From Zygnema cylindricum (taxonomy: Eukaryota; Streptophyta; Zygnematophyceae; Zygnematales; Zygnemataceae), in contig JBBHKE010000660.1 in assembly GCA_037447655.1 (NCBI GenBank), forward strand, positions 180,016-244,015: a stretch of DNA of 64,000 nucleotides, read 5' to 3'. Below, in pieces: positions 54,305 through 64,000 of this stretch (the first letter of the stretch is position 1; each line of letters starts with the position of its first letter). Below the pieces are notes generated by a model. The model saw only the letters and a list, made by a program, of their open reading frames with translations. It searched no databases and was not told the DNA's origin. A program made the position numbers and the translations under genes.

Positions 54305-54960
54305 TCTAGGGTGCCCATATTAAATGGAGCTGGCTTCATATACTGGGAAAGTATGATGTGAGGAGCTCTATGTGAGAAAAGGTTTTGGGGAATAATGAGA
54401 GGACGGGTGAGGCGTCCATCCACTCTTAGGTTACCTCCAGGGTTTACAAGATGCAGATTCACTAGAGATGCAGATCCATCTTTAACGAAGGAGACAATGG
54501 AAGGAGAGGTGGTGGACAAAGGAAAGGAGAAGGGGACGACCACATTAATAGCAACTGGTTCGGCATTCATGTCACCTATTCCGAGGAACAAGGAGAATGA
54601 TACTGATACCTGGGACTTCAACAATATGGCGGCAAAGCACTTCATCCTCCGCCACCTTACTCAAAGACTTGCATGTCCTCATTTGCAGGTAGAAAGGGCA
54701 TCCGATCTTTGGATGGCTCCAATAGAAATGTACCGAAGTGGTACCATTCAACAACAACAGTGTGATGATCATAAAGTTAAAGAGTACGTATACAAAGGGG
54801 GGAAGATGTTGGATTTTTGCAATGAGCTTGCTACACTCTTCATGGAGCTAAAGAGTGCGGGAAAGATTTTAGTGAAAAAGAAAAGGTTAAGTATTTACTG
54901 ATGAAGTTACCCGATGAGTTCGAGAACATAGTCAACCGTGTGCAGGACTTGCCAGACTCA
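54305..54960 (+). pseudogene. Copia A Gag
   Basis: It starts around LNGAGFIYWESM and LCEKRFWGIM, the usual copia Gag N-terminus, then a charged linker and the UBN2-type region: NNMAAKHFILRHLTQRLA, ASDLWMAPIEMYRSGTIQQQ, YVYKGGKMLDFCNELATLFM. Stops near 54,360 and 54,899 break the frame. The product would be the particle capsid. Confidence 0.75.
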
Positions 54961-55154
54961 AGGTGGATATGGAACTCAGTGGTAGGGATGATTCTCGTTC
55001 GGGAGAATAGGATTGAGATCCGAAGGGGAGGAAAGAGTGGCTAAGCCTTGGCAACTACGACCGATTGGAGGAACAAGGATTCCCGGAAACCGGTCGGAAG
55101 CTATGGGGGGAGGGAGCAGAAAAATCAGACCGACGAGTTCGGACCAAGGGCTCC

Positions 55155-55925
55155 CAAAGGTTTATGTCATTTTTGTAAGAAACAAGGGCACTATATGGCG
55201 AAGTGCACTAAATAACCTTGCTTCGTTTAAAGGAGGGGCAGACAGGTAGAACCCCGAGAGGAAAGAAAAAGGCCCTTGTGACACTGGTACATGAGGTGGA
55301 ATCCGAAGACGAGGACGATGAGCTCCTATTGGATGAGGAGTTGGAAGCGACAAACGAGGTAGAAATTCCACGAAAGCAGAAATGTGCTTTCGGTGGATTG
55401 AAAGGTGAAGCAGGCTGGATTGTAGATTCAGGTGCCTCCTTGCACATGTGTAAGGATAAACACCTGTTCTATAAGATAAGAAAGATTCTGATAGTAGAGA
55501 CAGAGTATGGGGATGGGAGGATAGTCACTACTACTCTTGTAGGATTTGTAGATCTAAAAGTGTTGGTAGAAGGAAAGACATCCATAGTTACATTCTCTGT
55601 TGTATTGTATTCGGGAGCTGAACAAAAACCTCATCTCTACGTCTGTATTAGATGATAAGGGTTTGATACTAGCACTAGGAAAAGAGTCTTTACTGCTAGT
55701 TTTGAGGAGGAAGTTCATTTCACTGCTGAAAAAGGTAGCCAAGGGAAGATTAGGCTGATTTTAAGCAATGAAAAGAAAAAACGTTATTATCCTAGTGTTC
55801 ATGATATATTGATATGGCATAAGAGGCTTTGGCATGTGAATCTAGATAAGCTAAGAGAGATGAAAAAGATGGGAGTGGTAGAAGGAATTCAGTTCAGTGA
55901 GAGTGAGAATCTAAGTTATTATTGC
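55155..55925 (+). pseudogene. Copia A zinc knuckle, protease and GAG-pre-integrase start
   Basis: CHFCKKQGHYMAKC (CX2CX4HX4C) at about 55,166-55,207; then an acidic stretch (ESEDEDDELLLDEELEA); then the protease active site WIVDSGASLHMC with the copia D-S-G; then IWHKRLWHVNLDKLREMKKM, the start of the GAG-pre-integrase domain, cut off at about 55,930 by element B. Frames change at least twice. Confidence 0.8.
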
Positions 55926-55929
55926 AATT

Positions 55930-56961
55930 GTGTGTCATCCATTGGACCACAGAATACAGGATGCCTCTAGATAATATTTAACTAACCCACTTCAAGCCAC
56001 AACCACTGCTTTCCAGGAAGGCAAAATGGCAGTTTGACTGAACCCCTATGCAGCCTGGACTCCCCTAAGTGCGTAGCAAAAAGAATCACTGAAAACGACC
56101 AACCAGCCAATAAGTTATGAGGCAGTAAAAATGCCAATTTGTACAAACTCTCAAAGGAAGAGGTGACTACCTACCAAAATTTTCTAAGTCCTGATTCCCT
56201 CTAATAACTTCTATCTACTGAAGTATGAACCAACCAGATTAATGTACCATACCAAAAAGTACTACTGCCAGTGTACCTTTTGTACGGCCTATGTACGACA
56301 AGGCTATTAAGCGGACGCGTGTCTGGATTTCACTTGTCCGTACATTCCTCGGAATTCTTATGACCGAATGTCATCTCTCCACGTGGCTCCAAGTCATGCC
56401 ACATCACAAAACGCCAAAGTGACCACTCCGAGATTTTAGCGATGATGTGCGCCGTTGGATTTGCAGCGAGACGCAATCTTAGCCGTTATAAATACTTGCC
56501 CGACATTTGTTTCGCTGTCAAAACAAAATGCGTGGTATTTGTTTTGAAAAAGTGTTGTACTTCGTACTTTCATAAAACTGTATCTATGCAAGCCGTATAC
56601 AGTTTTAGTTAAATGAATTTGTTCCTCCTTATAGATATATATATATCTATCACATACTATAGCATTTAGCATTGGTCCTAGTCTAATAGGATAAAGGTGG
56701 CCGCTATCGGCCAACTTGACGAACCGAAGGTATCAGGATCAAATCCTGGGTCTGTCAGGTATATTTTTAGTAGCCTACTAAAAATAATTGCCTGTTGAAC
56801 TAAGTCAGCCATGGATCAACCACCCTCTTTATCCTTCAGTGACTACAACAAGTATGGGGGCTAGAGAGAGGAGGTGGAGGCAGGCTATCCGTCATTTTTC
56901 TTTTCTTTTTTACTAACATATTAAACCTAGAAAGTGCTCTAGAAATCTATTATTTTCAACA
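55930..56961 (-). mobile_element. 3' LTR of copia B
   Basis: It starts TGTTGAAAATAATAG (minus) after the polypurine tract and has CACTTTCTAGGTTTAAT, GGATTTGATCCTG, and TCAGTGATTCTTTTTGC in the same order as the LTRs of A and C, but is more diverged. The tRNA-like segment lies at about 56,673-56,760 on the + strand. Confidence 0.75.
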
Positions 56962-56974
56962 CTCCCCTTATTTT

Positions 56975-58015
56975 CTAGTCTAATTTTAATTTTTCTTTCA
57001 ACCCGCATTTTCCGCGACAGTATTTTAATTTACGAGAGGGCACAAGTTTGGTCATCATGTCAGCCACCATTTCTTCATCAGGTCTATACACAAGATTTAA
57101 AATTTTATTTTCAACTTTATCTCTTACGAAGCTTAATCTTATGTCCATATGTTTTGCTTTGAAATGGTATTTTGGATTCCCTTCAATTGCGATTGCAGCT
57201 TGATTATCGCAAAAGATTACATGCACTCCCTCGTTGATATATCCTAGTTCTTGCAACAATGACTTCACCCACATTAGTTCTTTTAGAGCAGAACAAGACG
57301 TCGTATACTCAGCCTCCATAGTAGACTGAGCAACCACCTTTTGTTGCTTACTGCTCCAACAGCAAGCACCTTCCCCCACATACAAAACATATCTAGAAGT
57401 GCATCTTCTCATAGGTGCATCTTTATAACTGGCATCACTCCAAGTGGTGATATCAGTGTGCTCCCCTCCCAAATGGAACCATAATTCTCCGGTTCCAACC
57501 AGATATCTCATGACTCTCTTGGCTGCCTCCCAGTCTCTCTTTCTAGGATCATTAAGACTCCTACAGAGTTCTCCAACTGCTGCCGCTATATCCGACCTGG
57601 TACAGTTCATAAAATAGATTAAACTTCCTACGACCATTCTACAAGGGATACACTTCATAAACTCTCTCTCTTTTGGACTCATCTGATCGTCTAAGATCAT
57701 CACTCCTCCTTCTACACTCCCATCACTTACTTTTTTCAAGTCCATGGGAGTGGTACAGCTGTTAGCATTTTCCATCTGGAATTTCTCAAGCATATTACCT
57801 ATTGCTTCTTTCTGAGTAAGTCTGATAATCTTCTTCCTCCTATATCTCTCCATTTGGATCCCCAAAATATATTTTGCCTCCCCTAAATCCCTCATGTCAA
57901 ATCTGCCTCTAACATCTTTCTTTAGCCTATTGATGGTCTCCAAAGACTTACTCAACACAAGCAGATCATCCACATAAATTGCAATAAAAATGACACCATT
58001 CTCATCTTCAAACAT
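56975..58015 (-). CDS. Copia B reverse transcriptase C-terminal part and RNase H
   Basis: 346 codons. IAIYVDDLLVLSKS carries the RT catalytic YVDD; MRDLGEAKYILGIQM, RLTQKEAIGNMLEKF and MVVGSLIYFMNCTRSDIAAA are standard copia RT. The RNase H follows: TTWSDASYKDAP, WSSKQQKVVAQSTMEAEYTT, VIFCDNQAAIAIE, KHMDIRLSFVRDKVENK, EEMVADMMTKLV. This part is fully open and well conserved, with the catalytic D, E and D visible. The N-terminal RT is in a separate frame upstream. Confidence 0.9.
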   Translation of the reverse strand: MFEDENGVIFIAIYVDDLLVLSKSLETINRLKKDVRGRFDMRDLGEAKYILGIQMERYRRKKIIRLTQKEAIGNMLEKFQMENANSCTTPMDLKKVSDGSVEGGVMILDDQMSPKEREFMKCIPCRMVVGSLIYFMNCTRSDIAAAVGELCRSLNDPRKRDWEAAKRVMRYLVGTGELWFHLGGEHTDITTWSDASYKDAPMRRCTSRYVLYVGEGACCWSSKQQKVVAQSTMEAEYTTSCSALKELMWVKSLLQELGYINEGVHVIFCDNQAAIAIEGNPKYHFKAKHMDIRLSFVRDKVENKILNLVYRPDEEMVADMMTKLVPSRKLKYCRGKCGLKEKLKLD

Positions 58016-58090
58016 ATAGATAAAATGGTCAGTGCTGATCCTGATATATCCTAGATCGGTGAGAAACTCATCTAGTTTCTTATTCCACTG

Positions 58091-58714
58091 TCAGGGAGCT
58101 TGCTTCAGTCCATATAAGGACTTTATGATCTTGCAGACTTTGCTCTCTTCTCCTTCTTCCACAAACCCCTCGAGTTGCCTCATGAAAATTTCTTCCTCCA
58201 ACTCACCATTAAGAAAAGTGGTCTTAATGTCTATCTGGTGTATTTCCATGTCTTCCGCTGCTGCCAGACTGAGGAGAATCCTTATTGATGGGAACCGAAC
58301 AACTAGAGCAAAGGTCTCCTCATTGTCAATCCCCTCCTTTTGGGTGAATCCTTTCTCCACCAATCGAGCCTTATATCTCTCAATTCTATTATCTGGGTTC
58401 AATTTTAGTATAAATACCCATTTACACCCAATAAGTTTTCTATCTGGAGGACAATATGTCAGTTACCAAGTATTTGCTTCCATGATAGAAGCCATCTCAT
58501 CATTTATAGCTCTAATCCATCTTTCTTTCTCCAGACTATTCACGGCCTCCGAGTAAGACCGAGGCTCATCTGGGTGAGATAGCTTAATTACCTTATGAGC
58601 CGTTTGTTTTTCCTGTATCCTTTTGCTGCTCCTCCTTCCTCCCTCAAAATTTGAAGCTAGAATGGATGGAAGTCTTGAATTTCTTCTCACTGTCTCATCG
58701 GCTCCCCTCTCCAT
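58091..58714 (-). pseudogene. Copia B RT N-terminal part
   Basis: EPRSYSEAVNSLEKERWIRA and MASIMEANTW, then (after a break near 58,460) NRIERYKARLVEKGFTQKEG, ALVVRFPSIRILLSLAAAED, IHQIDIKTTFLNGELEEEIF and CKIIKSLYGLKQAP. A TGA at 58,090 (Trp position) interrupts before YVDD. The usual DVKTAFLNG reads DIKTTFLNG. Confidence 0.85.
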
Positions 58715-58740
58715 GGAAGCCGGTTCTTGTCCCGCTTCTT

Positions 58741-59265
58741 CTATCTCCTCGAAGTCATAAGAGTATGTGAGGTTTCCAATGAGTCTTCTGTATCTTGGAT
58801 CTCCCTTGAATTTGCAATCATGGTTTCACTCATGTCCCTTTCGGAAAGGACCGAGTTCTCCTCACTTTCGGACTCAAATCTTATTTTTATCTTCTTTGAA
58901 TATTTGAAGGGGTCAAATGAGTTCCCTTCATCCATGACAACTAAGTGTTTGACCATAATGATATCTTTCTTTGCTAAGTCATAGACTCTATATCCCTTAA
59001 CATCCTCATCATATCCCACAAAGTATCCAGGTTTTCCCTTAACATCTATTGTCCAGTTTTTCCTATCCGTGTTAAGACTGTAAACTTGGCTACCGAATAC
59101 TTTAAGGTGTGAGATATCTGGTTTCCTTCCAACCCATCTCTTATAAGGTGTCACTCCCTTAATAGCTGAGGTAAGGACTCTATTCTTAATGTAGTTGGCA
59201 CAGTTCATTGCTTCTGCCCAAAATCTCTTTCCTATTTTCTTGTCTGCCAACATACTGCATGCACT
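58741..59265 (-). pseudogene. Copia B integrase C-terminal half
   Basis: FWAEAMNCANYIKNRVLTSA, KGVTPYKRWVGRKPDISHLK, VFGSQVYSLNTD, GYFVGYDEDVKGYRVYD and an acidic linker to RT. It joins to 60,508 once the 59,273-60,500 insertion is removed. Confidence 0.85.
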
Positions 59266-60507
59266 ATCTCCTGTTGTTCTTTGGTCTAAAATAGACCGCA
59301 GAAGCCACCCAAACTATCATGCAAAAAGCTAAGCAAAAATAGGTCGACGAACAATCATTTGAAATGCATCCTCCATTTAACATACAACAACATTTAGGGT
59401 TTCATGGAATAATCAACATAAATAAACCCTATGACAACATCTAAGGTTTGATGGAATAATCGACATAAACAAACCCTAGGACAAATGCATAAACAATGCA
59501 TATCAAACATATATAAAACAACATAAATAAATAATAACAAAAGAGTGCAATCTCACATAAACATTAGATAAACAAAAGTATATCAATAAACATATTACTC
59601 AAATGCATGACCTAATCGGCAACCCTAAAAGTTTACATCTTCGGTCCCCACTTTACTAACCAGCATTGATGATTAAATTCCTAACAAAGCTCATTCCTAT
59701 ATATACACTTGTGAGCTGTCAATGAATCACTAAGTGTCAAAATAACCAAAGTAAATTACATAACTGTCACTAAATCAAACTAATCGTAAGCGTACACCTG
59801 AGAGTCAAGCAATCGTAAGCGTACACTTGTCTACAAGTATGATATTGTACACACACAAATTAAACTATCAAAACCCTAATTGATCACTTAAGTATAAACA
59901 TCATAATCAACACTAATTTATAATAACGCAAAAGACAAAACAATGTTACTCCAAATATTTACACCGACGCATCCACATATTCGCGTCATAAGTGACAACT
60001 TGCTTAGTCACTTGTCGATAAGTCCACGTAGTGAACCGACATCGCATATGTACGGTCCACTAGATAATGTGTCATAAAAAACAATGTGGTCCCTTAAAAA
60101 TATCGGCGGACGTCGTCCGCCCTCCACGTGTACCTCGAACAACTTGCCGAAATCAATTCGTACGATCCAAATCATTTTCGTACCGCAAGCGCGTCCCTTG
60201 TAATAAATGCGCTTGTCGCATTTTGTTTCGTACGCCATGCGTACATTTTTACACTTCGAAAATTTCAAATCCGATCGCTTCGCGATCCGCCGTCCATTTA
60301 CATTGCGCATTTCGCGCCACTCAATTAGTCCTTCACGTACATTTAATTTTCTTCGTACATTTACTCCCCCAATCCGCAAATCTATTCGAACCTCCACACT
60401 ACATCGCGTAAAAGCGCACGCACGCGAACACGCGCATGCACGAAACGCTCCGTACGCACGAAATGCTCCGTACGCACGAAACTAAGTTTTCAAAAACAAC
60501 ATCTCCT
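59266..60507. mobile_element. 1.23-kb insertion in the copia B integrase, 7-bp flanks
   Basis: The insert 59,273-60,500 is bounded by ATCTCCT on both sides (59,266-59,272; 60,501-60,507). It starts GTTGTTCTTTGG and ends CAAAAACAAC, short inverted repeats. The left two thirds are AT-rich with CATAAACAAACCCTAGG-type repeats and two CGTAAGCGTACACYT units; the right third is CGTACAT-rich. No transposase is seen. A 7-8-base target duplication would allow an hAT-like origin. Confidence 0.6.
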
Positions 60508-61193
60508 AGTGTTCGATTCAACCTCTCAGCTACCCAATTTTGTTCCGGGTTATATGGTTCAGTTTTCTGGTGCTGCACTCCCTCATCTCTCAGATATTCC
60601 TCAAACTAGTTAGAGGTATATTCCCCCCCATTATCACTCCTTATCCTCTTAATGGGGGTTTCATGCAACTTCTCACTCCAAGCTTTATATTCTTTGAAGT
60701 AAGTTGATGCTTCAGACTTTGTTTTCAGAAAGTAGACTCTAGAGTATCTAGACGTATCATCGGTTATTGTCATCATAATCCTCTTTCCTCCAAACAAAGG
60801 TACTTTGACTGGTCCCCAAATATCTGTGTGGACCAAGTCTAACAGTTTCTCACCTCTATATATGGCGGCTTTGGGAAAGAGAAGTCTGTGAGCCTTACCT
60901 TGAGCACAACCACTAGAATCATCCATCATTTCATTATCCCCAAACTAATTGCCTTATACTACCCCAAGTTTTTTCATTTTCCTCAACCTATCAAAATGCA
61001 CATGCCCCAACCGCTTATGCCAAATCATAACCTTAGGAACACCAACATAATAAGCATTTTTCTTTTCATTACTCAGGTTAAGCCTAAACATTCCTTGCCT
61101 ACCGTTATCTGCCGTGAAGTAAACTTCATCCCCATACTTAGCTGTAAAGACTCCTTTTCTAGTGAAGGTATCAAACTCCTTGTCATCTAGCAT
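60508..61193 (-). pseudogene. Copia B GAG-pre-integrase and integrase N-terminal half
   Basis: IWHKRLGHVHFDRLRKMKKL (GAG-pre-integrase, zinc-binding His), then from 60,929 AQGKAHRLLFPKAAIY, DLVHTDIWGPVKVPLFGG (first Asp), MMTITDDTSRYSRVYFL and IKRIRSDNGGEYTSN (second Asp), then, past a stop, PEQNWVAERLNRTL (Glu), where G of PEQNGVAER is W. A TAG-type break lies near 60,953. Confidence 0.85.
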
Positions 61194-61498
61194 AGACGTA
61201 GAGACAAGATTTTTACTCAGCTAAAGAATGTAGAGTACATCTGAGAATGTAAGTATAGAAGTCTTACCCTCCACTAAGACTTTCAGATCTACTGATACCA
61301 CTAGATCTGTAGTAACCACTCTCCCATCCCCATACTCTATCTCTACAATAGGGATCTTTCTTAGCTTAGTGAAGAGTTTTTTATCACGACACATATGCAT
61401 GGATGCATCTGAGTCGATAATCCATCTTTCCTGTGGAGCTTCCAGAATTGCTCAAAGGCACACTTCTGTCTCCGAGGGATCTCCTTCTCCTCGTGGCT

Positions 61499-61849
61499 CT
61501 AGTCAAGAAGAAGCTCTCCATCCTCCTCAAAGGACTCATCCTCGGTTTCTCGTGTCACTTTTGTAACAATAAGTGCATTTTTCTTCCCTCCGGAATAACC
61601 CCTTCCACGGTTCTCTTGGAGCCTCAGCTCCGACAGCTTAACACAATCTGCGATAAAGTGTTCCGGCTTTTTGCTAAAATGACAAAGACCCTTTGGGGGC
61701 CTCAGCCCCCAAGAAATATCTCTTTCCCCTTTGTAAGGTTTCTTCGGGTCCTTCCCCCATCGGTCCCCTTCTGCTGCTAGAGCTTGAATGCTCTTCCCTC
61801 CTCTCGTAATCTCCATTTTGTTTTCCTGCACAAGTATCATCCTAACCAT
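61499..61849 (-). pseudogene. Copia B zinc knuckle region
   Basis: Lys/Arg-rich sequence then CHFSKKPEHFIADC, a knuckle whose second Cys is Ser, then EDESFEEDGELLLD. Just beyond (about 61,390-61,430) the protease motif reads WIIDSDASMHM, so the catalytic DSG is DSD. Both lesions show decay. Confidence 0.75.
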
Positions 61850-61861
61850 TGTGTTCCATTT

Positions 61862-62419
61862 CTATGAACTATCAGCCATTTTTTGTACTCGGAACACTAT
61901 GTTCTCGTACTCATCTGGTAACTTCATGATAAGGGTGTTAACTTTCATTTTCATTGTACCTGTCCTCCTGGCACTTTCCATCTCCATATACAAACAAGAA
62001 AGATCATTACAATAATCTAACATCTTTCCTCCTTTGTAAGTGTAACTCACTAACTTTTGCTCTGCCAACTGGAGCTCCTGAATAGTTCCAGCTCTATAAA
62101 TCTCCACCAAACTCACCCACAACTCCTCGGCCTTGTAAATGTGAAGATGAGGAGTGGCCAAAGCTTGAGAGAGGTGCCTGAGAATGAAGTTCTTGGCAGC
62201 CATGTTTACATCCTCCCACATTTGAGTATCGTTCTCCGCGGTCTTCACGATCGCCACTCCTTGTATTGTAGCAATAGGAGTGAGGGGTGTCTCCTTCCCT
62301 TTCCCCTTTTCGGACACACTGCTGTCCCTATCCTCTGCCTCCTCCGCTGAGGTAGCCGTTGCTGCAGGAAACCTTACTCCTCCAAATCCTAGTGGAGATC
62401 CCGAAGGTGGACGTTTCAC
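61862..62419 (-). pseudogene. Copia B Gag
   Basis: 185 codons open: RPPSGSPLGFGGVRFP, VNMAAKNFILRHLSQALATP, EELWVSLVEIYRAGTIQELQ, YKGGKMLDYCNDLSCLYMEM, KLPDEYENIVFRVQKM. Upstream, out of frame or past a stop, lie FNGSGFVYWEAMMMGALCEK and KRYWGIV. Closely related to the Gag of elements A and C. Confidence 0.8.
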
Positions 62420-62535
62420 TTGTCAACTAACGATACCCCAGTATCGTTTTTCGCACAAAGCTCCCATCATCATGGCTTCCCAATAGACGAACCCAGATCC
62501 ATTGAAGGTGGGCACCCTAGAGGTGTAGAAATTAA

Positions 62536-63579
62536 TGGTCCATTTTTAGTATTTTCTAGGTCTAAATAGAAATATAGAAAGAAGCCGAGGCAGTCTACCT
62601 CTAACTTCTTTCTCCAACTCTCAAACTTGTCGCAGTCACTGAGAAATTGGAGAGGGAGCTAGAGCCATGGCTACCTAGGCTATCCAGAGGTTTACGGGAA
62701 ATTTATATTAGTTAGGGGTTTATTTACTAAAAGGGTATGTGCCGGCCACAGGATTTGATCCTGGTACCTACCGGCCGGCAGACAGTAGATAGCCGGTAGC
62801 CTTAGCCGTTAAGTCTAGAACTAATGTTACGTAGTATATGGTTTGATATTTATTTAAACATGAATACGTAGGATAAATCATTTAATTGTAATTGTTTACG
62901 TGATACATAGATCCGGTAATGTATAAGTACGGATTACGGTACGGACAAGAAATCAATACCGCGCATTTATTTCTTTAGTGAAACGAAAACCCCGCATGTA
63001 TTTATTACGGCTACGATTAAAATCAAATTTAATCGGACGGCCGGAATTAGCGCCGAGACCGCGGAAGAAGATTTCAGGGGTTTGTGGCCATTGCCACATC
63101 GGATGACACGTGGCAAAATTACATTGGATCGTGGTATCTCCGGAGATTATGGCACCGAATCCGGATATGACATGTGTCGACATTTAGGCCATGTCGTACA
63201 ATGTCCGTACATAAAGTACACCGGCAGCTGTACTTTTGCGTACGGAACTGTGATCTGATTGGTTCCGTACATCAGTAGATAGAGTCTGTGAGAGAGATAG
63301 GACTTAGAAAAATTAGGAGATATGACCCTCTCTCCCAGAGAGCTTCTGTACAAAAGGTCAACTTTGACCCTCCATAACTTACTGCTCAAGGGAGCAAATT
63401 CAGAGATTCTTTTTGCTATCGACTCATGGGAGTCTTGCCTTCACAGATGTGTAGGTGTTCAGAGTTTTTGTATGCCAGGGTGGCAGTTCTTTTTGCTGAA
63501 ACACAAAGGGGTCAGAGTTATCCTAGAGGCTTCTTAGAAGCTATCCACTCTGAGGACTTATAGAGGTCTCAGAGTTACA
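62536..63579 (+). mobile_element. 5' LTR of copia C
   Basis: TGGTCCATTTTTAGTATTTT to GGTCTCAGAGTTACA, 1,044 bp, ending CA directly before the primer site. It includes the antisense tRNA-like segment (62,741-62,815). Confidence 0.87.
62741..62815 (-). other. tRNA-like segment on the antisense strand of LTR C
   Basis: Minus strand: AACGGCTAAGGCTACCGG, a CTATCTACTG loop region, then GGTACCAGGATCAAATCCTG. Same arrangement as at 53,450-53,532; the two have changed in parallel in the stem parts (GGCCGGCA versus GACAACCGTC), which may reflect pairing. Confidence 0.4.
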
Positions 63580-63592
63580 GGTTATGGGCCCA
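63580..63592 (+). other. Half-tRNA primer binding site (copia C)
   Basis: GGTTATGGGCCCA starts at the first base after the LTR. It is an exact complement of the anticodon-arm sequence UGGGCCCAUAACC of plant initiator tRNA-Met, the primer type used by Drosophila copia and yeast Ty5. Confidence 0.8.
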
Positions 63593-63604
63593 CCCTTTAG
63601 GGTA

Positions 63605-64000
63605 CCAATCTTTAATGGAACTGGCTTTATATACTAGGAAAGTATGATGATAGGAGCTCTATGCGAAAAAAGGTTTTGGGGGATAGTGAGTGGACAGTTG
63701 GGGCGTCCATCAAGTCTTGGAATCCCTCCAGGGTTTGGAGGAAGCAGATTCACCAGGAAAGAGGATCCACCTTCAATGGAGGAAACAAAGGAAAGAGAAG
63801 TGGTGGACAAAGGAAAGGAGAAGGAGGCGACCACACCAATAGCAACTGGTTCGGCATTCATGTCACCTATTCCGAGGAACGAGGAGAATGATACTGAAAC
63901 CTGGGACTTCAACAATATGGCGGCAAAGCACTTCATCCTACGCCATCTCACTCAAGGACTTGCATGTCCTCATTTGCAGGTAGAAAGGGCATCCGATCTT
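63605..64000 (+). pseudogene. Copia C Gag (partial, runs off window)
   Basis: FNGTGFIY start, GALCEKRFWGIV, then the charged linker and NNMAAKHFILRHLTQGLACP to the window end. The linker is disturbed relative to element A (frame changes near 63,660-63,890). Confidence 0.7.

Larger units (their letters stand above)
53247..55930 (+). mobile_element. Copia element A (5' part), inserted in the chromovirus
   Basis: A 5' LTR (53,247-54,288), half-tRNA primer site, gag, zinc knuckle, protease and the beginning of the GAG-pre-integrase domain are on the + strand. It is cut at about 55,930 by the 3' LTR of copia element B, which lies in the opposite orientation. The rest of element A is not in the window. 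Confidence 0.8.
55930..62535 (-). mobile_element. Copia element B (minus strand), inserted into A and cut by C
   Basis: On the minus strand: gag (62,419), zinc knuckle, protease, GAG-pre-integrase, integrase, RT, RNase H (stop 56,975), a polypurine run AAAATAAGGGGAG, and a 3' LTR from 56,961 to about 55,930. Copia order (integrase before RT) is clear. The 5' LTR and primer site are missing because the LTR of element C starts at 62,536, right beside the gag leader. An unrelated 1.2-kb insertion splits the integrase (59,273-60,500). Confidence 0.85.
62536..64000 (+). mobile_element. Copia element C (5' part; runs off the window)
   Basis: 5' LTR 62,536-63,579, half-tRNA primer site 63,580-63,592, then gag to the end of the window. 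It is inserted next to the gag leader of element B in the opposite orientation. The order of events is chromovirus, then A, then B, then C. Confidence 0.85.

Overview
This window is nuclear DNA of a plant. The evidence is spliced genes with GT-AG introns, a plastid-targeted acyl-lipid-thioesterase-like gene, an F-box-like/LRR gene, and many plant-type transposable elements: Ty3/gypsy, a chromodomain gypsy (chromovirus), Ty1/copia, and hAT, PIF/Harbinger and Stowaway-like MITEs. A DNMT3-type methyltransferase inside a gypsy element points, weakly, to a non-seed plant or charophyte lineage rather than a flowering plant. The species cannot be named from the sequence.

Layout. (1) About 0-11.4 kb: a decayed Ty3/gypsy element on the + strand with order gag, zinc knuckles, protease, DNMT3-like cytosine methyltransferase, reverse transcriptase/RNase H, integrase, PHD finger. 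Its leader holds an hAT-type MITE with perfect 8-bp target duplications and a cluster of telo-box-like motifs. (2) 11.4-13.8 kb: one exon of an unrecognised gene and two Stowaway-like MITEs. (3) 13.8-39.0 kb: a large imperfect inverted duplication. Arm 1 is about 13,791-23,905, arm 2 about 29,180-38,962, and a spacer holds a wrecked copia element. Each arm carries an F-box-like/LRR gene and thioesterase exons. In arm 2 the thioesterase gene is complete (five exons, ending at 41,241 outside the arm); in arm 1 only exons 3-5 remain. Comparing arms gives empty sites for several insertions. (4) 41.2-47.1 kb: gene-poor DNA with PIF/Harbinger-like, Stowaway-like and other MITEs. (5) About 47.1-53.2 kb: a minus-strand chromovirus with an extra ORF between the chromodomain and the 3' LTR. 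(6) 53.2-64 kb: three nested copia elements of one family. Their primer binding site matches the anticodon arm of initiator tRNA-Met (half-tRNA priming), and their LTRs carry a tRNA-like segment on the antisense strand.

The strongest candidate for an unusual system is the gypsy element, which encodes both a DNA methylation writer (DNMT3-like) and a putative chromatin reader (PHD finger at the integrase C-terminus). This copy is dead (stops and frameshifts), so function must be inferred from relatives. Only the thioesterase gene and the two F-box-like/LRR genes look like intact host genes. Identity judgements were made by eye; no alignment or search was run.
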